From: Fimbriimonadaceae bacterium | GTDB taxonomy: Bacteria > Armatimonadota > Fimbriimonadia > Fimbriimonadales > Fimbriimonadaceae | Assembly (NCBI GenBank): GCA_022402505.1 | Contig: JAKRSE010000345.1 | Coordinates: forward strand, 1-7,126 | DNA length: 7,126 nucleotides | Direction of reading: 5' to 3' | Part shown: positions 1 to 6,296 of the stretch, in pieces | Numbering within the stretch: the first letter of the stretch is position 1 | How the letters are laid out: every line of letters begins with the position of its first letter | Position numbers and translations under genes: made by a program | The notes under the pieces: model-generated | Seen by the model: the letters and a program-made list of their open reading frames with translations, nothing else | What the model was told of the DNA's origin: nothing | Database searches by the model: none

Positions 1-2
1 TC

Positions 3-71
3 GGTGTGGCCGTTCCTCCTCGGCTGGCAAAGGCGGTTTTTGCGGCACTGGCCGAGACGCTGGACCGATAA
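3..71 (+). CDS. C-terminal end of an unidentified upstream gene (partial)
   Basis: Only the last 22 codons and a TAA stop (69-71) lie in the window, so the 5' part is missing. The visible residues include a short amphipathic stretch, LAKAVFAALAETLDR, that would fit a C-terminal helix. No family can be named from so little. It does not resemble the usual end of a MalG-type permease, which might have been expected beside the next gene. The stop lies 17 bases before the GTG of the transporter gene, so the two could be co-transcribed. The other two forward frames are also open to the window edge. This frame is preferred because it stops just before the next gene, as in a normal operon junction. 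The call is inference. Confidence 0.45.
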   Translation, partial: GVAVPPRLAKAVFAALAETLDR

Positions 72-88
72 GGCGTCATCATTGTTGG

Positions 89-2467
89 GTGCGCATTCTG
101 GCGGCGGCGGTCCTGCTGGCGGCGGCCGCATGGTCGGCTGCCCAGCCCGTCACCCTGCGCCTGATGGGCGAAGCCCTCGCCATCCCGCCGCCGGAAGCCA
201 CCGACCCTCGCAGCCTGGCTCGACGGGCCGTCTTCGACGAGTTCCAGCGGCAGAATCCCGACATCCGGATCGCCAATGCGGGCGGGTTGGAGCTGAGCGG
301 CAGCTTCGCTGAATCGAGCCTGCTCATGTCGATGGCCGGGGACACGGCGCCGGACGTCTTCTACGTAAATTTCCGACAGTACTTCAGCTACGTCGAGCAG
401 GGGTTCTGCCGGCCGCTGGACGACTTCTTCGAGGCGGATCCCGGTCTGGAAGGCCGCGTTCAGCCGAGGATCATGGACGTGCTGCGGAGCTTCGACGGCC
501 GGGTCTATGCCGTGCCGTACTACCAGGTCGCGCAGGCGCTCTACTACCGTCGCGACCATTTTCTGCAGGCCGGCCTCGACCCCTCTCGACCGCCCAAGAC
601 TTGGGATGAGTTCATAGAATACGGCAGAAAGCTCAACGAATCGGCGGAAAATCGGAACGGGTTTGCGTTCAGCGGCGGGCTCGGCGGCAAGGCCTATTGG
701 TGGACCAACTTCGTCTGGCAGGCGGGGGGCGAGGTCCTGGTTCCGGCCGAGCGGGGCTATGCCCGGAGCGCCGTCGGAACGCCCGAAGCGGCGACCGCGC
801 TCGACTTCTTCCGCCGCCTGACCCGTGAGACCTGGCAGGACGCCCAGGGCCGAACCCGAGGGCCCCTCGCCCGGATCACCACGAACCTGGGCCAGGACAT
901 CAACGAAGGCCGGGTCAGCATGTGGTTCGGCTACACCAACGACCTCGTTCTCAGCACCAGCGACATCCATCCGAGCCTGCTGGGGATCGCGGCCATGCCC
1001 GCCGGGCCGGCCGGCAGCGTCGGCGAGATCAACAGCGGCATGTGGGCCGTCAACGCCCGCCTGACCGACCCTCGCCGACTGGATGCCGCCCGCCGGTTCA
1101 TCACCTACTTCGCGGGCGAGGAGGCGGATGCCGTCGCGACCCGGCTCTTCGTGGAGCAGGGTATGGCGGCTCTGGTCAATCCGGTCAATCTCAAGCGGTT
1201 CGGCTACCCCGACCTGGCCGCCTCGGTGGACCCCGCCTATGTCGAGGCCAACGAAATGCTCTTCGAGCGAGGCCATCCGGAACCCTACGGCCGGAACTCG
1301 CAGCAGGTCTATCTCGTGCTCGATTCCGCGCTGGATCGGGCTCTGCTGGAGCCGAACACCCCCTCCCTGGACATCCTCAAAGACGTCGAAGCGGAGATGA
1401 ACCGCCAGCTCCTCGGCTACATCCCCGAGGCGGAAATGAACCGGCTTCGAGCCCGGGCCTGGATCCTCGCCGGAGCCGTGGGCCTGGTCTCCCTTTGGCT
1501 TGTGATTCGTGCCTGGCGTCGCCGCCCTCGACGTTCGGAATCGCCGGGCGGACGAGGCCTCCGGGGCGCGTGGATCTTCCCCGCTCTCTGCATCCTGCCG
1601 GCCTCGCTGAGCATCCTGGTCTGGAGCTACTACCCGCTTCTTCAGGGGCTCCTCATCGCCTTTCAGGACTACCGAATCGTGCAGCCCAGTCAGTGGGTGG
1701 GGTTGGACAATTTCATCGCCACCTTCACCCAGCCGATCTTCTGGAAGTCCCTCTGGAACAGCCTGGTCTACGTCGTGCTCACCCTCGGGATCGGGTTCCT
1801 GCTGCCGGTCTTTCTTGCCCTGGCGATCAGCGAAATCCCGAAGGGCGGCACGCTCTTTCGGGTCCTCTTCTACCTGCCGGCAATGACGAGTCCCCTCATC
1901 ATCGCCCTCCTCTGGCGATGGTTCTATGACCCCTCCCCATCCGGGCTTCTGAACAGCCTGGTCGGGCCGATGATGTCGCTCTGGAACGGCGTCACCGGGC
2001 GGGCCGATCCCACCGCCTTCAACTGGCTCGGGGACCCGGCGCTGGCCATGCCCGCGGTCGTCCTTCCCGGAATCTGGGCGGGCGCCGGGCCGGGGTCGAT
2101 CCTGTACCTGGCGGCCCTCAAGACGATCCCCGAGGAGAGGTATGAGGCGGCCGACCTGGACGGCGCCGACTGGCGTCACAAGATCCGGTTCATCACGCTC
2201 CCCGGCCTCATGCCCCTGATGCTCATCAACCTTCTGGGCGGATTCATCGGCGGCTTCAAGGCGATGGAGAACGTCTTTGTCCTCACAGGGGGCGGGCCGC
2301 TCTACGCGACCCACACCATCGGGCTGGAAGTCTGGACCAACGCCTTCCTCTTCCTCCGGTTCGGCTATGCCACGGCCGCGGCCTGGGTGATGGGGGCCAT
2401 CCTCATCGGGTTCACCGTCCTCCAGCTGCGCCACCTCATGTCGCTCCGCTTCCGGACCGCCTCCTGA
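89..2467 (+). CDS. Fused sugar-type ABC transporter: periplasmic solute-binding domain plus MalF-like permease
   Basis: This 792-residue protein combines two parts that are normally separate subunits of a CUT1-type carbohydrate importer. Residues 1-18 look like a signal peptide (Ala/Leu-rich core, likely cleavage near SAA|Q). Residues about 20-450 form an extracellular solute-binding domain of the MalE/UgpB kind (TAPDVFYVNF at 86-95, DGRVYAVPYY at 136-145, then a C-terminal helical lobe). A hydrophobic helix at about 457-474 is followed by a very basic stretch at 474-482. The MalF-like permease begins near 494 with about six membrane segments. It has the EAA loop (EAADLDGADW, 686-695, then ITLPG, 702-706) that contacts the ATPase, and VFVLTGGGP at 729-737. 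Signal peptide, exported domain, tether, basic cytoplasmic linker and permease make a consistent topology. The GTG at 89 is the only start that gives a clean signal peptide; no good ribosome site precedes it. There is no lipobox cysteine. The MalG-type partner and the ATPase are not in the window. The sugar cannot be read from the sequence. Confidence 0.9.
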   Translation: MRILAAAVLLAAAAWSAAQPVTLRLMGEALAIPPPEATDPRSLARRAVFDEFQRQNPDIRIANAGGLELSGSFAESSLLMSMAGDTAPDVFYVNFRQYFSYVEQGFCRPLDDFFEADPGLEGRVQPRIMDVLRSFDGRVYAVPYYQVAQALYYRRDHFLQAGLDPSRPPKTWDEFIEYGRKLNESAENRNGFAFSGGLGGKAYWWTNFVWQAGGEVLVPAERGYARSAVGTPEAATALDFFRRLTRETWQDAQGRTRGPLARITTNLGQDINEGRVSMWFGYTNDLVLSTSDIHPSLLGIAAMPAGPAGSVGEINSGMWAVNARLTDPRRLDAARRFITYFAGEEADAVATRLFVEQGMAALVNPVNLKRFGYPDLAASVDPAYVEANEMLFERGHPEPYGRNSQQVYLVLDSALDRALLEPNTPSLDILKDVEAEMNRQLLGYIPEAEMNRLRARAWILAGAVGLVSLWLVIRAWRRRPRRSESPGGRGLRGAWIFPALCILPASLSILVWSYYPLLQGLLIAFQDYRIVQPSQWVGLDNFIATFTQPIFWKSLWNSLVYVVLTLGIGFLLPVFLALAISEIPKGGTLFRVLFYLPAMTSPLIIALLWRWFYDPSPSGLLNSLVGPMMSLWNGVTGRADPTAFNWLGDPALAMPAVVLPGIWAGAGPGSILYLAALKTIPEERYEAADLDGADWRHKIRFITLPGLMPLMLINLLGGFIGGFKAMENVFVLTGGGPLYATHTIGLEVWTNAFLFLRFGYATAAAWVMGAILIGFTVLQLRHLMSLRFRTAS

Positions 2468-2476
2468 TTCTCTGCG

Positions 2477-4909
2477 ATGCAACCGGCTTTCGAATCTGAA
2501 CTTGGACAGAGCCGCAGGATTGTGGCCGATGTCGGAGTGGATGCGCGGCTCGCGGGCAACGATGCCGTCTTCACCTATGCCGCCGATCAGACGGTCCGGA
2601 TCGGAGAAGCCCACTTCGTGCCGCTGGGCACCCGTTGGGTTCCGGGGTGGGTCCTGCGGGTGTACGAAGCGGACGAAGAGGAGCTCGGCTTCCCCTTCGC
2701 CAAGCTCAAGCCCTTGACGCAGCCGATTCGGGGGCTGGAACTCCCGGCCCGGGTCATCGACCTGGTCCATCGAACCGCCCTCGACTCCCTCTCGCCCGTG
2801 AGTCAGGTGATCGCGGCGGCGGCTCCTCCCGGACTCAAGGACCGCATCTGCCGAACCTGGGAGAGAGTCGGATCCGACACGGGGCCGTTGCCCGTGGGGG
2901 CGGTTCAGCAGGAGATCCTGGCGATGCTGGACAAGGGGCCGATCCGCGAGATGGGAAGCCGCTCCCTCACCGCTCCGATCCGAAGAGGTCTGCAGAGTCT
3001 GCGGGCCCGGGGTCTGGTGGAAGCCCGGCTCTCCCTCGCCCCGCCTTCGCTTCGGGCGGGCGGTGAAGGAACGCTCCGGCTGACCCCCGACGAGAAGGCC
3101 GTCGATCTCTTTCTGAACCGGGAAGGGAGGCGCCGCCCCGCCCAGGCGATGACCCTGATGGCCCTCCAGGGGAGCGGGGCCACCGGGTTCACCCGGCAGG
3201 AGATCCGCGCCCTCTCCGGTGTGACCGACCAGACGATCCGGTCGCTGTTCCAGGCGGGACTGCTCGTGGCGGTGGACGAAGCGGCCGCCCCGCCCAGCTC
3301 CGCCAAGGAGCCGAGCCTCGAGCAGAAGGCGGCTCTGGATGCCATCCTCCCCGCCGTCGCTGAGCACCGACCGGAGCGGTTCCTGCTCTTCGGAGTGACC
3401 GGATCCGGCAAGACGGAGGTCTATCTGCAGGCCGCCGCCGCCGCGCTCCGGGCCGGAAGGCAGATCCTCTACCTCGTTCCGGAGATCGCCCTGACCGCTC
3501 AGGTGGTCGCCCAGCTGCGAGGCCGGTTCGGGCGGAGCGTCGCCGTGCTCCACTCGAACCTCTCCCCGGGCGAGCGGCTCGATTCGTGGAGCCGGGTCCA
3601 GCGCGGAGAAGCTCCGGTGGTTCTCGGTCCCCGCAGCGCCCTCTTTGCCCCCCTGGCCAACCTCGGCCTGATCGTGGTGGATGAGGAGCATGAAGGGAGC
3701 TACAAGCAGGATACGGCCCCAAGGTATCACGCGAAAAAGGCAGCCCTCCAGCTGGCGGACCTGCATGGATGTCCGGTTCTCTTGGGTTCGGCCACCCCCA
3801 GTCTCGAGTCGTGGACCGAGGCGAAGGATCGGGGCATGACCCTCCTGACCATGCGGAAGCGGCCCGCCGAAGCGCGCCTTCCCGAGGTGCGGCTGGTCGA
3901 TCTCCGCGAGGGGTTTCGAGACCGGCGGCCCAGCCTCTTCTCACCGGAGCTGGAGCGGGCGATTCTCGAGACGCTGGCCGCCGGGAATCAGACGATCCTC
4001 TTCCACAACCGCCGCGCCTACAGCCCGTTTCTGGTCTGTCGGAGCTGCGGAGAGCGGATCGAATGTCCCGACTGCAGCGTGACCCTCAGCTGGCATCGAG
4101 GAGACGACCGGCTGCTCTGCCACCACTGCGACCACACGTCTCCCGTGCCGACCAAGTGTCCGAAGTGCGGCGAGGAGAGGCTGCGACCCTTCGGATTCGG
4201 CTCGGAGCGGGTCGAGGAGGAGGTCGGCAAGATCTTCCCCAAGGCCCGCGTGGCCCGGCTCGACCGCGACATAGCCCGGAAGAAGGGCGCGCTGGAAGAG
4301 ATCTTCGCCCGATTCCGAGGCGGCGAGATCGACGTTCTGGTCGGCACCCAGATGATCGCCAAAGGGCTCGACTTTCCAAAGGTGACCCTGGTCGGAGTCG
4401 TCGCGGCCGACATGTCCCTGGGAGTTCCGGACTTCCGGGCGGGTGAGCGGACCCACCAGCTGCTCAGCCAGGTCGCCGGGCGGGCGGGGCGGGGCCGCGA
4501 TCCGGGCCGGGTCATCATCCAGACGATGCAGCCGGAGCACCCCTCGCTCCAGAGCGCCCTGCACCACGACTACGAGGCCATGGCGGCGTCTCTGCTCCCC
4601 GAGCGGATGCAGGCCCTCTATCCGCCCTACAGCCGCCTGGTGAATGTCATCGTCAGCGGGCCGGATCGAGAGGAGGCTCGGAGGGCGGCGCGCCGGACCG
4701 CCGAAGCCCTCCGGCTCACCCTTCCCCGAGCGAAGGTCCTCGGCCCGGCCCCCTGCGCGCTGGAGCGGCTGCAGAACCGCTGGCGTTTCCACGCCCTGGT
4801 GAAGATGGCCCCGGACGCCGATCCCTCCCCGATCCCCGCCGCTCTGGACGGCATCCAGCAGGGCGACCTCCGGGTCACGGTGGACGTGGACCCGGGGTCG
4901 CTGACCTGA
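2477..4909 (+). CDS. priA: Primosomal protein N' (replication restart DNA helicase PriA)
   Basis: PriA is the superfamily 2 3'-to-5' helicase that recognises stalled or abandoned replication forks and starts reloading of the replicative helicase. The 810 residues show the full layout: an N-terminal 3'-DNA-binding domain (about 13-95), a winged-helix region (about 140-268), Walker A GVTGSGKT (306-313), the DEEH box (402-405), the motif III segment GSATPSLES (437-445), and motif VI QVAGRAGRG (665-673). Eight cysteines in four CxxC pairs (521/524, 530/533, 548/551, 561/564) form the two zinc sites. After DEEH, the segment SYKQDTAPRYHAKKAA (408-423) matches the family's aromatic-rich loop region. 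E. coli PriA is 732 residues; this longer form is close to the Bacillus-type length, apparently because of a larger winged-helix region. The ATG at 2477 is 9 bases after the transporter stop and gives a normal N-terminus; an in-frame GTG at 2522 would trim part of the domain. No clear ribosome site is visible, which allows translational coupling to the gene before it. Confidence 0.97.
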   Translation: MQPAFESELGQSRRIVADVGVDARLAGNDAVFTYAADQTVRIGEAHFVPLGTRWVPGWVLRVYEADEEELGFPFAKLKPLTQPIRGLELPARVIDLVHRTALDSLSPVSQVIAAAAPPGLKDRICRTWERVGSDTGPLPVGAVQQEILAMLDKGPIREMGSRSLTAPIRRGLQSLRARGLVEARLSLAPPSLRAGGEGTLRLTPDEKAVDLFLNREGRRRPAQAMTLMALQGSGATGFTRQEIRALSGVTDQTIRSLFQAGLLVAVDEAAAPPSSAKEPSLEQKAALDAILPAVAEHRPERFLLFGVTGSGKTEVYLQAAAAALRAGRQILYLVPEIALTAQVVAQLRGRFGRSVAVLHSNLSPGERLDSWSRVQRGEAPVVLGPRSALFAPLANLGLIVVDEEHEGSYKQDTAPRYHAKKAALQLADLHGCPVLLGSATPSLESWTEAKDRGMTLLTMRKRPAEARLPEVRLVDLREGFRDRRPSLFSPELERAILETLAAGNQTILFHNRRAYSPFLVCRSCGERIECPDCSVTLSWHRGDDRLLCHHCDHTSPVPTKCPKCGEERLRPFGFGSERVEEEVGKIFPKARVARLDRDIARKKGALEEIFARFRGGEIDVLVGTQMIAKGLDFPKVTLVGVVAADMSLGVPDFRAGERTHQLLSQVAGRAGRGRDPGRVIIQTMQPEHPSLQSALHHDYEAMAASLLPERMQALYPPYSRLVNVIVSGPDREEARRAARRTAEALRLTLPRAKVLGPAPCALERLQNRWRFHALVKMAPDADPSPIPAALDGIQQGDLRVTVDVDPGSLT

Positions 4910-4919
4910 GGATACGACC

Positions 4920-4966
4920 GCCCCCGATTCACGGGTTCGCCTGCGGCTCACGCGTTCACCGGGGGC
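4920..4966 (+). terminator. Possible priA terminator hairpin without a U-tract
   Basis: GCCCCCG at 4920-4926 is exactly complementary to CGGGGGC at 4960-4966. The stem begins 10 bases after the priA stop codon. The 33-base interior has only weak pairing of its own, and no run of T follows, so this is not a textbook intrinsic terminator. Position is the main support. In DNA this GC-rich, a 7-bp stem over this distance could be chance. Confidence 0.3.
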
Positions 4967-5181
4967 TGCCATGGACCGGCGGCCTGCGAGGGCCTGTTCA
5001 CGCTTTCATGGGCAGGAGGCGGTCAAGGCTCTTTCTGATCTCGGCGAGGGCCGATCCTGGGGTGCCCCGACCTGACGGCCGTCCCCAGTCTCATGACGGA
5101 AGCCGGGACGGTTGGTCGGCCGCAGGTCGGGAAGCAGGGAGTTCGGCCTTCGGAAGGGCGCAGGAGGCACCGTCCCTCGAA

Positions 5182-5247
5182 CCTGGCCTGCGACGGATCG
5201 TGGCCTTTCCGCTACGAGCCGGGCCGGCGGTCCGTCGACGGGCCAGG
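5182..5247. other. Compact branched inverted-repeat structure (candidate structured RNA or DNA element)
   Basis: Bases 5182-5190 pair with 5239-5247 (eight Watson-Crick pairs and one G-U), A5238 bulges, and 5191-5197 pair perfectly with 5231-5237. This makes a nearly continuous 16-pair stem. It closes two hairpins: 5198-5204 with 5211-5217 (seven pairs including one G-U, loop 5205-5210) and 5218-5221 with 5225-5228 (loop 5222-5224). The result is a three-way junction. A further hairpin, CCCGC (5251-5255) with GCGGG (5262-5266), follows four bases later. No promoter or U-tract was recognised, so orientation and transcription are unknown. The ends lack the core boxes of integron attC sites. GC-rich sequence gives many chance stems, but this nested local arrangement is denser than I would expect by chance. 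Confidence 0.35.
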
Positions 5248-5301
5248 GCACCCGCTGTCAGGCGGGCAGGAATGAACCAGAGGTGTGAACACACTCTCGG
5301 G

Positions 5302-5325
5302 CTCGGGTAGGCGGCCGCCCCCGAG
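5302..5325 (-). terminator. Possible terminator hairpin downstream of the AraC-type gene
   Basis: CTCGGG (5302-5307) pairs exactly with CCCGAG (5320-5325), and GGC (5310-5312) pairs with GCC (5317-5319) around a four-base loop, with two unpaired bases (5308-5309) on one side. It lies about 35 bases beyond the regulator stop codon, the expected place for a terminator on the minus strand. No U-tract follows, so termination may be weak or need Rho. The strand is inferred from position only. Confidence 0.35.
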
Positions 5326-5358
5326 GCTCACGCCTGACCCAGGGGCGGCAAGGGGGGT

Positions 5359-6243
5359 TCAGCGGATGGGGATGCAGATGTCGGTGACCGGCGGCTCCTG
5401 CCCTCCCTCCATGGAGAGGTAGTGCTCGAAGCATGGCCGTGCATCGGGGACGACTCCGGCCGCCGGAAGTCCGTCCCGATAGGCGGACCGCCAGGCTTCG
5501 CCCAGGCCGGCATAGGCGCCGACGTAGCGGAAGATGGCATAGCGGCCGCCGGGCAGCTCCGATTCCTGCAGGGGCTCGGGAGGCGATCCCTGATGGTCCA
5601 CCGGGAGAATCGCTCCGGCATCGCCCCGAAGGGCCGCGGGGTCGGTCGTCGCCGGATCGTCCAGGTAGAGGGCGACGATCCCTTCCACCGGAAGCCGGTC
5701 GCGATTGACGATCTCGTTCAGTCGGGCGAAGGCTCCGCCGATCTGATCATAGGGTCCGATATGCCGCAGCGCCCACATGCGAGCGGCCGGGCGTTCTTCG
5801 ATGCGCATTTCCATCGTGATCTCCGGCACAGGGAGAGGCTTCAGGGTGAGGTCGGGGCCGTCAGACCGCCAGGCGATCCCGTTGAGGGGCTGGAGCATCG
5901 GGACGAAGCCGCGCTTCCGAAACTCGGTCGGGCTGAGTCCCCAATGATCCTGAAAGGCCTTCGCCAGATTCTGAGGAGTGGCGAAGCCCACGTCCAGGGC
6001 GATCTCTCCCACCGGCTCGTCGCCTTCGACCAGCCGCCAGGCGGCCCGTTCCAGGCGAAGCCGACGTCGCAGGGAGCCGGGGGTCTCCCCGGTCCAGGCG
6101 GCGAAAGCGCGTCCGAAATGGCCGAGCGACCAGCCGAGCTCATCGGCGATCTGCTCCACCGACGTGTCGGGGGCTTCGGCAAGCCGGTTGACGGCCGCCT
6201 GGAAGCTCCGATGCCACTCCTGAAGGGTGCTCTCTCTGTGCAC
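5359..6243 (-). CDS. AraC-family transcriptional regulator with GyrI-like ligand-binding domain
   Basis: The 294-residue product has an N-terminal AraC-type DNA-binding domain with two helix-turn-helix units (about 8-110), including TSVEQIADELGWSLGHFGRAF (27-47) and the second-unit signature VGEIALDVGFATPQNLAKAF (78-97) ending in GLSPTEFRKRG (102-112). Residues about 140-294 match the GyrI-like/SbmC fold used as a small-molecule sensor: RHIGPYDQIGGAF (160-172), PGGRYAIFRYVGAY (231-244), and FEHYL at 272-276, where Glu273 sits at the position usually important for ligand contact. This is the common HTH-first layout of such regulators, and the length is normal. The GTG at 6243 is chosen because the frame upstream runs through folE2 as an Arg-rich shadow, and the HTH domain begins a few residues later. 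No ribosome site is visible; a strong hairpin ends 12 bases before the start. The gene follows folE2 in the same direction with a 53-base gap. The ligand and target genes are unknown. Confidence 0.88.
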   Translation of the reverse strand: MHRESTLQEWHRSFQAAVNRLAEAPDTSVEQIADELGWSLGHFGRAFAAWTGETPGSLRRRLRLERAAWRLVEGDEPVGEIALDVGFATPQNLAKAFQDHWGLSPTEFRKRGFVPMLQPLNGIAWRSDGPDLTLKPLPVPEITMEMRIEERPAARMWALRHIGPYDQIGGAFARLNEIVNRDRLPVEGIVALYLDDPATTDPAALRGDAGAILPVDHQGSPPEPLQESELPGGRYAIFRYVGAYAGLGEAWRSAYRDGLPAAGVVPDARPCFEHYLSMEGGQEPPVTDICIPIR

Positions 6244-6255
6244 GGGAATCAGTGT

Positions 6256-6278
6256 GCGCCCGGGGCGAACCCGGGCGC
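6256..6278 (-). promoter_or_regulatory. Perfect 9-bp GC hairpin between folE2 and the regulator gene
   Basis: GCGCCCGGG (6256-6264) and CCCGGGCGC (6270-6278) are exact reverse complements separated by a five-base loop. On the minus strand the hairpin begins 18 bases after the folE2 stop and ends 12 bases before the GTG of the regulator gene. There is no U-tract after it on that strand, so it is not a standard intrinsic terminator. It could stop or slow transcription out of folE2, protect the folE2 3' end, or limit translation of the regulator. On the plus strand a short GTTT follows it, but no plus-strand gene ends here. Confidence 0.5.
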
Positions 6279-6296
6279 GTTTCCGATTCTGATCAA

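Larger units (their letters stand above)
4910..5358. other. Convergent intergenic region with no credible gene
   Basis: About 450 bases separate the 3' ends of priA (plus strand) and the AraC-type regulator gene (minus strand). Open frames of 80-100 codons exist here on both strands, but they overlap one another, are rich in Arg, Gly, Ala and Pro, lack ribosome sites and resemble no family I know. I see no tRNA arm sequences, and no tmRNA, RNase P or SRP RNA core motifs. The region does hold several GC-rich inverted repeats, listed separately. Convergent gene ends make terminators the expected content. The length is greater than terminators alone need, so an unannotated structured RNA or a decayed element remains possible. 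Confidence 0.6.

Noticed and set aside
922..1929. 335-codon plus-strand frame inside the transporter gene
   Set aside because: It is a shifted-frame shadow with biased Arg/Pro/Gly composition, lying inside a gene whose product has clear domain matches.
3941..4972. 343-codon minus-strand frame opposite priA
   Set aside because: It is the antisense shadow of a strongly conserved helicase gene; long antisense frames are normal at this GC content.
4961..5000. GGGGGCTGCC... resembling the 5' end of tmRNA
   Set aside because: No matching 3' acceptor half, no T-arm and no tag-peptide frame are present downstream.
4971..5075. 34-codon open frame starting ATG just after the priA-side hairpin
   Set aside because: Too short to judge, no clear ribosome site at good spacing, and the start lies directly behind a possible terminator stem.
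5165..5195. Minus-strand GGTTCGAGG resembling a tRNA T-loop
   Set aside because: The flanking five bases on each side do not pair as a T-stem, and no anticodon or acceptor arms are found.
5008..5310. Plus-strand open frame of 100 codons in the convergent gap
   Set aside because: It is rich in Arg, Gly and Ala, has no ribosome site, matches no known family, overlaps equally long frames on the other strand, and runs across inverted repeats. This is typical of chance frames in GC-rich DNA.
4945..5333. Nine-base direct repeat GGCTCACGC at 4945-4953 and 5325-5333 flanking the gap
   Set aside because: A match of this length is expected by chance in a GC-rich stretch of this size, and it shows no associated element ends.
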